Positions 1-5,351 are shown, counted from the stretch's first letter. The stretch is 6,339 nt of DNA from Candidatus Nomurabacteria bacterium (GCA_943356425.1 CALRFE010000041.1:1-6339), one strand, 5' to 3'. The notes: generated by a model from the sequence alone, not told the origin. Numbers and translations are program-made.

Positions 1-507
1 CCCGTCATTTTTTTCTGGCATGGATTGAGATGTTTTTTGTTCTGTAGGTATTGTAGCATTATCAGAGCCGGACTCAATTGATGAGACGATCACGGGAACA
101 GATGCTTTTGAAGTTATATTCTTCCCGCTCGGCGTGAAGTCGAGGTTCGTCGTTTGTGACGGTTTTTTAAGACGAGCGTACGCTTTTTTCTGGTCATGTT
201 CGTCCGCGAGTTCCTCCAAGAAGGTCTGTGGTATGTCGAGATCTGATATGTCGGCAGGTTTAACAGCAGTCTCTGTTTCGATTTTTTTCTTAATATTCTC
301 ACTGATGCCCAGTTTGTTTTCAAGAGCCCAGACCTTCTTCTCGATCGCCATAGCGCGGTCCTCGTCCTGTGCTTCTTCAGCTTCGAGGAGATTTTTACGC
401 AATATTTCAAGGGTTTCAATGTCAGACGACCCATTCTTTTCTTCAGAATGAGCGTGGCCATTATTTTTATCGAAAAAATCCGGGATAAGCTCTTTAAGTG
501 TTACCAT
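1..507 (-). CDS. Hypothetical charged protein, N-terminal 169 codons (runs off left edge)
   Basis: I do not recognise this protein. The frame opens with ATG at 507-505 (MVTLKELIPDFFDK) and stays open through position 1, so the C-terminus lies outside the window. The visible part is strongly hydrophilic: residues about 30-80 are rich in Glu, Lys and Ala (ILRKNLLEAEEAQDEDRAMA) and look helical or coiled-coil, and residues about 85-115 are acidic. From about 115 onward it becomes a Ser/Thr/Pro-rich linker. No signal peptide or membrane segment is visible. The start is supported by a near-consensus promoter whose -10 box ends 10 bases before the ATG; no Shine-Dalgarno sequence is present. The long Ser/Thr linker suggests a further domain beyond the edge, which is inference. 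The other open frames on either strand here give low-complexity Arg- or Ser-rich products and are shadows. Confidence 0.8.
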   Translation of the reverse strand, partial: MVTLKELIPDFFDKNNGHAHSEEKNGSSDIETLEILRKNLLEAEEAQDEDRAMAIEKKVWALENKLGISENIKKKIETETAVKPADISDLDIPQTFLEELADEHDQKKAYARLKKPSQTTNLDFTPSGKNITSKASVPVIVSSIESGSDNATIPTEQKTSQSMPEKNDG

Positions 508-517
508 AGGTGCTCAA

Positions 518-546
518 ATTATACAATTTTTATTAGAAATAGTCAA
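518..546 (-). promoter_or_regulatory. Sigma70-type promoter of the left-edge gene, predicted near-leaderless
   Basis: On the minus strand TTGACT (546-541) and a perfect TATAAT (523-518) are separated by exactly 17 bases. The predicted transcription start at about 511 is only four bases upstream of the ATG at 507, so the mRNA would be almost leaderless. No ribosome binding site would fit in that leader. Confidence 0.8.
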
Positions 547-636
547 ATTTTGGGAGTTTTGACGATTGTGCAAAACATCGTTGACTTACTGCCCCATCTC
601 GGCTACCATTGTCCTTACATGCGGTATATTGACTAT

Positions 637-651
637 TATATACTGTATATA
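637..651. promoter_or_regulatory. 15-bp palindrome TATATACTGTATATA, operator-like
   Basis: Seven-base arms TATATAC and GTATATA match perfectly around one central T. The site lies in the middle of the region between the divergently oriented left-edge gene and peptidase gene, where an operator could act on either. It also contains a TATACT that could be a plus-strand -10, but no good -35 box stands 16-18 bases upstream. AT-rich palindromes of this size can arise by chance, and no regulator gene is nearby. It does not fit the CTG-N10-CAG LexA pattern. Confidence 0.3.
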
Positions 652-665
652 CGGAATAGCTATTT

Positions 666-701
666 TCCTAAAAATCCTTTGTTTGTAATGGTTTTTTAGG
701 A
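666..701. repeat. Inverted repeat TCCTAAAAA / TTTTTAGGA
   Basis: TCCTAAAAA (666-674) and its exact reverse complement TTTTTAGGA (693-701) are separated by 18 bases. The right arm runs into the palindrome GGAGCTCC (699-706). The 9-mer is nearly identical to the arms of the second inverted repeat at 744-776 (TCCTATAAA), giving four related sites within 110 bp upstream of the peptidase gene. It could be a paired protein-binding site or an mRNA hairpin. It is not a good terminator because no U-run follows. Confidence 0.5.
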
Positions 702-743
702 GCTCCGGCGCTGGTTGTAACAATAATCCCTTTGTTTCTTCAT

Positions 744-776
744 ATTTATAGGAAATTTGTGTGTCGTCCTATAAAT
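744..776. repeat. 10-bp inverted repeat ahead of the probable true peptidase start
   Basis: ATTTATAGGA (744-753) and TCCTATAAAT (767-776) are perfect reverse complements around a 13-base loop. In a plus-strand transcript this would be an AU-rich hairpin. It ends directly before GGAG (777-780), which is well placed, seven bases away, for a TTG start at 788. The left arm itself contains an AGGA seven bases ahead of a GTG (761) in the loop. It could be a translational control hairpin or a dyad operator; the sequence alone cannot separate these. Confidence 0.5.
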
Positions 777-787
777 GGAGCCTTATA

Positions 788-921
788 TTGCATAAGCTCA
801 GAAATAAAGCGATTTTTCATAAGATTTTATTTTACCTAAAACACAAGACCCCGATTCTACAAAAAACCCTTATTTCTCTGTAGATCGAGCGAAAAACCCC
901 TTATTTTATAAGCTTCAAGTA
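788..921 (+). pseudogene. Probable frame-displaced N-terminus of the LysM/M23 peptidase
   Basis: A second frame open from 752 to 880 reads, from TTG at 788, as HKLRNKAIFHKILFYLKHK and continues TPILQK before a TAG at 881. The peptidase frame is open from 823 to the annotated GTG at 922 and reads NPYFSVDRAKNPLFYKLQV, but holds no ATG, GTG or TTG before 922. Adding one base in the A6 run (861-866) or the adjacent C3 joins the two into one continuous basic N-region ahead of the hydrophobic signal/anchor. GGAG at 777-780, seven bases before the TTG, is the only well-placed Shine-Dalgarno-like sequence upstream of this gene. It could be an assembly indel, a real inactivating shift with use of GTG 922, or recoding. 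It could also be chance open frame in AT-rich DNA. Confidence 0.5.
862..906 (+). repeat. Direct repeat AAAAACCCTTATTT / AAAAACCCCTTATTT
   Basis: The 14-mer at 862-875 recurs at 892-906 with one extra C, 30 bases apart. The one-base difference sits in the stretch where the two reading frames of the presumed peptidase N-terminus meet, so slippage or small duplication here may have produced the frame change. Confidence 0.6.
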
Positions 922-2034
922 GTGAATGCCTATTTGTTGTTGCTCGGGATGCTCTCATTTACATTCTACCCCTCCACAGCAGATGCGAGTATTTTATCTG
1001 TTTTCGGCCTTGGAACCGATACTCAAGCCGAAGAAATCTCTAGTTTGAACTCACAAAACGTCCCGCTCCCGACTCCGGTCGTCGCGATGGTCACTTCAAA
1101 TAGTAAAGATATGACACCTAACTCAGGCGCTTTGGCTATCTCGGATGACGCTTTTATCTCAGATGCTGGTCCGCTCGGAACACAAGCTGATCTTGAAAAT
1201 GGCGATATTGAAGACTATGTTGCCGGTGACATTAGTTTCTATGTTGTAAAAAAGGGAGATACCGTGGCAAGTGTTGCCAAAATGTTTGAGGTCTCTCAAG
1301 ATACGATCCGTTCCGCAAACAACCTCGCGAAAGGCGCAAGTCTTAAAGAGGGCGATACGCTCTTGATCTTACCGATTACCGGTATCAATTACACGATCAA
1401 AAAGGGCGATACGCTCAGTTCTATTGCAAAAACATTCCAAGCAGACGTAAATGACATCAAGAAATTCAATGGCATTGGAAGTAGTAGTGCCTTGATTGCG
1501 GGCGAAACGATCGTCATTCCTGATGGCAAATTGGCGACCCCGCTTCCTGTTAAGAGCACTGGTTCTTCTGGCACGACGAGCGGAATAAAGATCAAAGAAG
1601 GAAAAATTGGCAGTTTGATCCGTGTGTTTGGTGGAGCAGATCTCGGAACGTATTTCATCCGTCCAGTCGCTGGTGGTACTCGAACGCAAGGCATTCACCA
1701 GGGAAATGCGGTGGACATCGGTGGTAAGCTCGGCACACCGGTCATGGCAGCAGCAGAAGGTACGGTCATCGTTGCGAAAAATTCTGGATACAATTATGGA
1801 TATGCGAACTATGTGGTCATACAACACCCGAATGGTACACAGACATTGTATGCACACTTGCAAAAAACACTCGCTTCCGTCGGTCAGCATGTAAATCAAG
1901 GCGATGTTATCGGATTGCTCGGTTCGACCGGACATTCGACCGGCCCGCACCTCCACTTTGAAGTCCGCGGTGCAGAAAATCCACTCGGAGATGATCCGAT
2001 GTATGGATTGCCGGGGCATTTGGGGGCGAGATAA
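922..2034 (+). CDS. Secreted/anchored LysM-LysM-M23 peptidoglycan endopeptidase
   Basis: This is a zinc metallopeptidase of the lysostaphin/M23 family expected to cut peptide cross-links of peptidoglycan outside the membrane. A hydrophobic stretch (residues 3-16, then a possible cleavage site near STADA) is followed by a Ser/Thr/Asp-rich linker. LysM1 spans about 107-151 and LysM2 about 157-200, both with the YxxKKGDT opening, for glycan binding. M23 spans about 256-350: metal ligands H259 and D265, catalytic-type H312 in YAHL, and H343/H345 in GPHLHFEVR. All key residues are present, so it should be active. The GTG at 922 has no Shine-Dalgarno sequence and leaves the signal without positive charges. 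The preceding in-frame bases encode a basic stretch, so the real start is probably upstream with a frame break between. A strong hairpin follows the stop. Confidence 0.95.
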   Translation: MNAYLLLLGMLSFTFYPSTADASILSVFGLGTDTQAEEISSLNSQNVPLPTPVVAMVTSNSKDMTPNSGALAISDDAFISDAGPLGTQADLENGDIEDYVAGDISFYVVKKGDTVASVAKMFEVSQDTIRSANNLAKGASLKEGDTLLILPITGINYTIKKGDTLSSIAKTFQADVNDIKKFNGIGSSSALIAGETIVIPDGKLATPLPVKSTGSSGTTSGIKIKEGKIGSLIRVFGGADLGTYFIRPVAGGTRTQGIHQGNAVDIGGKLGTPVMAAAEGTVIVAKNSGYNYGYANYVVIQHPNGTQTLYAHLQKTLASVGQHVNQGDVIGLLGSTGHSTGPHLHFEVRGAENPLGDDPMYGLPGHLGAR

Positions 2035-2073
2035 GAATTTATATAAAAAATAAAAGAGAAGAGAGAAAAGAAG

Positions 2074-2112
2074 AAGAACACCGGACGCGCCGCAGGCGCG
2101 TCCGGTGTTCTT
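2074..2112 (+). terminator. Perfect 18-bp stem-loop terminator after the peptidase gene
   Basis: AAGAACACCGGACGCGCC (2074-2091) pairs perfectly with 2095-2112 around the triloop GCA. The stem core is very GC-rich against AT-rich flanks, 40 bases after the stop. The A/G-rich bases before it and TTCTTTAA at its end make an imperfect U-tract, so it is a probable intrinsic terminator and also an mRNA 3'-end stabiliser. Confidence 0.8.
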
Positions 2113-2166
2113 TAATGTATCCTACGCTATATATTCTTTTCTCCCTGCTCTTTTATCTGTACCTCA

Positions 2167-2194
2167 TTGACACCCCCTGTGTATCTGCTAATGT
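2167..2194 (+). promoter_or_regulatory. Probable promoter of the dehydrogenase-like gene
   Basis: A perfect TTGACA (2167-2172) is followed after 16 bases by an extended -10, TGC-TAATGT (-10 box at 2189-2194). The -10 is weak (three of six consensus bases), partly compensated by the upstream TG. The predicted start near 2201 gives a leader of about 40 bases that lacks a Shine-Dalgarno sequence near the ATG at 2241. Confidence 0.5.
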
Positions 2195-2240
2195 TTGAGG
2201 TAAATCAATTTTTTAAAAACTTAAAAACACTGAACGCTCC

Positions 2241-3338
2241 ATGAACAAAAACCCCGACCTCCTCATCATCGATGAAGACAACAATCTTGGTCTTTCTGAA
2301 CGATTGATCAAGGTCATACAGCTCTTGACCCCCCAACTTGAATTCCGGACGATCGTTGCCCCAAGAAATACTCCGCTTTCAAAAGAAAGTCTCTCTCTGT
2401 ATCGCACAAGTTCTGGAGTTATCAAGCTCCCGCTCTCTTCTCAGAAATCAAATCAGACGGTCCGTGAGTTTTTCGGCAGTATCGTCGCCGTGCGCCAATT
2501 CCGTTCGATCGATAACCCGCTCTTACCCAAAGATACCGCATTTGATATTACTGTTTTGCGTCTGTTGTCTGACGGTGTTCTCGGAGGGACGATCCCTTTT
2601 CGGATGCTCGATACGATAGACAAGATCGCGATGACTGATGCTCCGCATCTTCACGGCTCTGAAATGACGATCAGTCTTTCTGCGCTCAATAAAGAGGATG
2701 TGAAAAAGCTCGCGCATTATGCATTTGCGATCGCGGAATCACGAAATATCAAAAAGATATCTGTCGTCGCAAAAGCGGATGCTTTTGGCAAGGAGCGGAC
2801 GATCCCAAAAGTATTTCTTGAAACGATCATGCCTGAATTGAAAAATCTGATACAGCAGTCAAAAAATGTTGAGACACAAAAAATTGTCGTCTCCCATCTG
2901 CAATCCGACGATGCGCTTTATCAGATGATCACTAATCCGCATGAGTTGGAGATGATGCTTACGATGAATCAAGATGGAGACAATCTGTCGAGCGCTGCCG
3001 CGGGAATGTTAGGAAGTATCGGATTGTGCGCAGGATATGACATCGGGACCACGCGGGTCGAAGAGACGGTCGGCGGAAGTCTGCCATCACGACCGCGCAA
3101 TTCCAACCAGAATGTGATCTTCAATCCCCTCGGATGTTATGCGATGCTCGGAAATTTTTATGAGAAAAATGGATATCCGGAAGCTGCAGAAATAATCCAT
3201 ACCACAAGCAATACTTTATTGCGTGCAGGGAAAATTACACGCGATTTGAAAGCAGGTTCTGATCTTTCTTTAGAACATGTCTCTTTTTATTTCTTAAAAG
3301 AGTGCAGAAAACTACAAGACACGAAAGTCACTGTGTGA
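2241..3338 (+). CDS. Divergent isocitrate/isopropylmalate dehydrogenase-fold protein, possibly catalytically altered
   Basis: The full length aligns by eye with the NAD(P)-dependent decarboxylating dehydrogenases IDH/IPMDH (365 residues against roughly 345-420). Landmarks are TPLSKESL (44-51), VREFFGSIVAVRQ (74-86), VLRLLSDG (105-112), VVAKAD (175-180), DDALYQMITNP (223-233), GDNLSSAAAGMLGSIGL (246-262), and C-terminal NVIFNPLGCYAMLGNF (291-306) with a late TRDL. Against Thermus thermophilus IPMDH numbering, Arg94/104/132, Lys185, Asp217 and Asp241 correspond to R75, R85, R107, K178, D223 and D247. Tyr139 becomes L114, the metal ligand Asp245 becomes S251, the GDGIGPE loop becomes DEDNNLGLS, and the HGSAPD adenine-site motif becomes GGSLPS. 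I infer a changed substrate or a non-enzymatic role. It stands alone, with its own promoter and terminator and no TCA or leucine genes visible. The ATG has no Shine-Dalgarno sequence. Confidence 0.85.
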   Translation: MNKNPDLLIIDEDNNLGLSERLIKVIQLLTPQLEFRTIVAPRNTPLSKESLSLYRTSSGVIKLPLSSQKSNQTVREFFGSIVAVRQFRSIDNPLLPKDTAFDITVLRLLSDGVLGGTIPFRMLDTIDKIAMTDAPHLHGSEMTISLSALNKEDVKKLAHYAFAIAESRNIKKISVVAKADAFGKERTIPKVFLETIMPELKNLIQQSKNVETQKIVVSHLQSDDALYQMITNPHELEMMLTMNQDGDNLSSAAAGMLGSIGLCAGYDIGTTRVEETVGGSLPSRPRNSNQNVIFNPLGCYAMLGNFYEKNGYPEAAEIIHTTSNTLLRAGKITRDLKAGSDLSLEHVSFYFLKECRKLQDTKVTV

Positions 3339-3365
3339 TGTTTGTCATTTGATTTGTATTAAAAC

Positions 3366-3400
3366 AAAAAACCTTCCGGATTTTTCCGGGAGGTTTTTTT
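3366..3400. terminator. Bidirectional intrinsic terminator between convergent genes
   Basis: AACCTTCCGGA (3370-3380) pairs with TCCGGGAGGTT (3385-3395) with one G-U wobble and a TTTT loop. The flanking A6 (3366-3371) and T7 (3394-3400) extend the stem and give a U-run on both strands. It serves the dehydrogenase-like gene (plus) and comM (minus); the comM stop codon at 3399-3401 touches its edge. Confidence 0.93.
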
Positions 3401-4949
3401 ATATTTGTTTTGGCCGGTATTGCAGCGCTTCCAAAATATGCGGTGCGAGGACTTCGTCGCTTTCGGAAAGGTCTGCGATCGTGCGTGCGAGTTTTTGTGT
3501 GCGGTGATACGCGCGTGCGGAGAGCTGTAATTTTTCTGCGCTCTCATTAAAAAGTTTTCGGACATCATCGGCAAGCGGCACATAGCGTGCAAGTTCCCGG
3601 GTATTCATCTCGCTGTTCTCCATGATACTCCGTTCATTGTCGTGAAAGCGTTTTTTTTGGAGCGCTCGTGCGTTTCGTACGCGTGCTCGGATCAGTTCAC
3701 TTCCTTCTCCTTCCCTTCCTTTTTCAGAGAGCTCCGCGTATTCCACCCTGCCGACCGTGACTGCGATATCGATGCGATCAAGGATCGGGCCGGAAAGCTT
3801 TCGACTGTAGCGTAGAAGATCACTTGCCGTGCAGATGCATTCACGGAACTTTGCTCCACGGAAACCGCACGGACATGGATTCATCGCAGCGATCAAAATG
3901 AATTTTGATGGAAAGAGCGCAGTGCCTTTTGATCGTGCGATCGTGACGACTTTATCTTCAAGTGGTTGACGGAGCGATTCGATAACGCGTTTCTCGAACT
4001 CAGGAAATTCATCAAGGAAAAGTACACCGCGATGCGCGAGCGTTACCTCGCCCGGTTTTGGGAATGATCCGCCACCGATGACTGATACGTATGATGCGGT
4101 ATGATGCGGTGCACGGAATGGAACTTCGGTGACCAATTCCCCGCCGAGATTTCCTGCGATCGAGTGGATGCTCGTAATTTCGAAAATATCTGATAGCGCG
4201 AGTGGCGGCAAGATTCCAGTAAATGCTTTTGCGAGCATTGTCTTTCCGGTACCAGGCGGACCCGACATGATAATGTTGTGTCCGCCAGCTGCTGCGATCT
4301 CGAGCCCCCGCTTTGCTGCTTCTTGTCCGCGAATATCGCTGAAGTCGACCGCTCTTTGATTTTCTGCGTATGTGATCTCGGTCGGTATTTGTGGCGCAAG
4401 CTGTGCTGGCGCAGTATCTTCTTTTTGTCGTTTATTCACATGATCGATCACCTCACGAAGAGTCCGTGCAGGATAAATAGTGATGCCGGGCACGAGCGCT
4501 GCCTCTTTTGCGTTCTCAGCAGGTAGAAATATTTCTGTGAAACCCTCGCGCTTTGCGATCTCTGTAAGTGGAAGCGCTCCGCGGATCGGACGGAGCTCCC
4601 CATTGAGCGCGAGCTCTCCCAAGAATAATTTTTTTTCTGGATCGAAAGAAATTTCTTCGGACGAGAGCAAATATGCGAGCGCGATCGCGAGATCAAAATA
4701 CGAACCTTCTTTTTTTGTATCAGCAGGAAAAAGCGAGACGACTATTTTTTGGTTCTTGCTTTTCGGAGAGGTGAAGCCCGAATTTTTAATTGCCGATCCG
4801 ACACGGTCTTTTGATTCCTCGACCGCTTTATCAGCAAGTCCGACGATCGAAAAATTGTGCAGGCCTTTGTAGAGGTCCACTTCGATCGTGATTAGTTGTC
4901 CTTTTAACAATTGTGTTTGCGCAGTGTACACGCGCGAAAAGACTCCCAT
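3399..4949 (-). CDS. comM: ComM/YifB-family Mg-chelatase-like AAA+ ATPase
   Basis: The 516-residue length and full motif set match the ComM (YifB) family, hexameric AAA+ proteins shown in naturally transformable bacteria to drive branch migration while incoming DNA is recombined. The N-terminal Lon/ChlI-like domain (about 1-175) contains the family signature GLHNFSIVGLADKAVEESKDR (29-49). Walker A GPPGTGKT is at 230-237, FRAPHHTAS at 278-286, and Walker B VLFLDEFPEF at 309-318. The family-typical Cys motif NPCPCG is at 357-362 with further Cys at 371 and 373, then LSGPILDRID (385-394) and the C-terminal SARAYHRTQKLARTIADL (477-494). Nothing is missing, so it should be functional. It lies 42 bases downstream of the dksA-like gene. 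The ATG start matches the family N-terminus but has no Shine-Dalgarno sequence and is buried in a hairpin. No other competence gene is visible. Confidence 0.97.
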   Translation of the reverse strand: MGVFSRVYTAQTQLLKGQLITIEVDLYKGLHNFSIVGLADKAVEESKDRVGSAIKNSGFTSPKSKNQKIVVSLFPADTKKEGSYFDLAIALAYLLSSEEISFDPEKKLFLGELALNGELRPIRGALPLTEIAKREGFTEIFLPAENAKEAALVPGITIYPARTLREVIDHVNKRQKEDTAPAQLAPQIPTEITYAENQRAVDFSDIRGQEAAKRGLEIAAAGGHNIIMSGPPGTGKTMLAKAFTGILPPLALSDIFEITSIHSIAGNLGGELVTEVPFRAPHHTASYVSVIGGGSFPKPGEVTLAHRGVLFLDEFPEFEKRVIESLRQPLEDKVVTIARSKGTALFPSKFILIAAMNPCPCGFRGAKFRECICTASDLLRYSRKLSGPILDRIDIAVTVGRVEYAELSEKGREGEGSELIRARVRNARALQKKRFHDNERSIMENSEMNTRELARYVPLADDVRKLFNESAEKLQLSARAYHRTQKLARTIADLSESDEVLAPHILEALQYRPKQI

Positions 4950-4972
4950 GATAGGGAGTCTACTCTTTTCGC
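4934..4972 (-). promoter_or_regulatory. Stem-loop enclosing the comM start codon
   Basis: In the comM mRNA, AGACTCCC pairs perfectly with GGGAGTCT around TATCAT (arms 4954-4961 and 4940-4947), and the ATG (4949-4947) spans the loop and stem. An outer segment GCGAAAA (4972-4966) can also pair with TTTTCGC (4940-4934), extending the stem across a small bulge. Four bases upstream of the inner stem ends a five-codon mini-ORF, ATG CGA AAA GAG TAG (4974-4960). The arrangement could hide the start codon; function is inference. Confidence 0.6.
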
Positions 4973-4980
4973 ATGAAGAA

Positions 4981-4986
4981 ATTATA
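4981..4986 (-). promoter_or_regulatory. TATAAT -10-like box upstream of comM
   Basis: A perfect TATAAT (4986-4981) lies just after the dksA-like stop codon and 31 bases before the comM ATG. The base expected as transcription start, about 4974, is the A of the mini-ORF ATG, so a transcript from here would start almost exactly at the comM hairpin. No -35 box is visible at 16-18 bases, so cotranscription with the dksA-like gene is equally possible. Confidence 0.4.
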
Positions 4987-4991
4987 AAGAT

Positions 4992-5345
4992 TTAATCCAT
5001 ATGCTCAGTGCACGTACTTGCTGCGGGATTTGCCTGGAGGCGGTCGTCTTCGATCGCTTTATTGCAGACTTCGCACATTCCGTAATTTCCCTTACTCATT
5101 TTTTCAAGTGCCCTATTTACTGCATTGATGCGCGTTTCAAGGACTGAGAGCGTGGCGCTCCGTTCTTCAAATTCTTCGAATTGATCTGCTTTGTCGTTCT
5201 CATCGGGTTCCTCGGTGATGCCGCCGACAACGGGAGTTGCTTCCCAGTCATTTCTTTTTGCATCAAAAATACCGAGCCCGGCGAGCTCTTTTTCGAGGAC
5301 ATTTTTTTCTGCTTCTAATTTTGCTTTAAGTTGTTCTGTGTTCAT
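4992..5345 (-). CDS. DksA/TraR-family C3H zinc-finger transcription regulator
   Basis: DksA/TraR proteins enter the RNA polymerase secondary channel and modulate transcription initiation. This 117-residue member has an N-terminal coiled-coil (about 3-25), an acidic hairpin-tip region around D51-K-A-D54, a second coiled-coil helix (about 55-85), and a zinc finger spanning 91-115. The finger has C91-x2-C94-x17-C112-x2-H115, exactly the DksA spacing, but the fourth ligand is His instead of Cys, two residues before the end. It is shorter than E. coli DksA (151) and in the size range of general small DksA/TraR proteins, so I do not assign the symbol dksA. The ATG at 5345-5343 coincides with the predicted transcription start, suggesting a leaderless mRNA. 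It probably heads a short unit with comM. Confidence 0.94.
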   Translation of the reverse strand: MNTEQLKAKLEAEKNVLEKELAGLGIFDAKRNDWEATPVVGGITEEPDENDKADQFEEFEERSATLSVLETRINAVNRALEKMSKGNYGMCEVCNKAIEDDRLQANPAASTCTEHMD

Positions 5346-5351
5346 GGAGCT

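Noticed and set aside
134..451. 105-codon plus-strand open frame with a Ser/Phe/Cys-rich product
   Set aside because: Antisense to the left-edge gene, whose own frame has a promoter and a protein-like composition.
556..581. Overlapping short inverted repeats (GTTTTG/CAAAAC and ACGAT/ATCGT) upstream of the left-edge gene promoter
   Set aside because: Arms are only 5-6 bases with mutually exclusive pairing, at a level expected by chance.
581..609. Plus-strand TTGACT-17-TACCAT as promoter for the peptidase gene
   Set aside because: The -10 matches only four of six bases and the start would be far from the gene. I could not choose a convincing plus-strand promoter in this gap.
643..659. LexA-like box suggested by CTGTATATA
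   Set aside because: The required CAG ten bases after CTG is missing (AAT instead).
448..699. 83-codon plus-strand open frame across the start of the left-edge gene and the intergenic region
   Set aside because: It overlaps the strong minus-strand promoter and start, has no ribosome binding site or promoter and no domain-like composition; probably chance in AT-rich DNA, though not strictly excluded.
508..921. Possible tRNA or small RNA gene in the long intergenic region
   Set aside because: No cloverleaf or T-arm consensus is visible on either strand; the visible structures are the inverted repeats and palindrome already listed.
1369..2019. 216-codon minus-strand open frame opposite the peptidase
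   Set aside because: It is antisense to the conserved M23/LysM coding sequence, Arg/Cys/Ser-rich, without recognisable motifs or a promoter: a shadow frame.
4084..4111. Tandem-like TATGATGCGGT repeat inside comM
   Set aside because: It encodes part of the conserved APHHTASY segment, so coding constraint explains it.
5117..5302. Minus-strand 61-codon frame overlapping the DksA/TraR gene
   Set aside because: Wrong frame inside a conserved gene; Ser/Lys-rich and motif-free.
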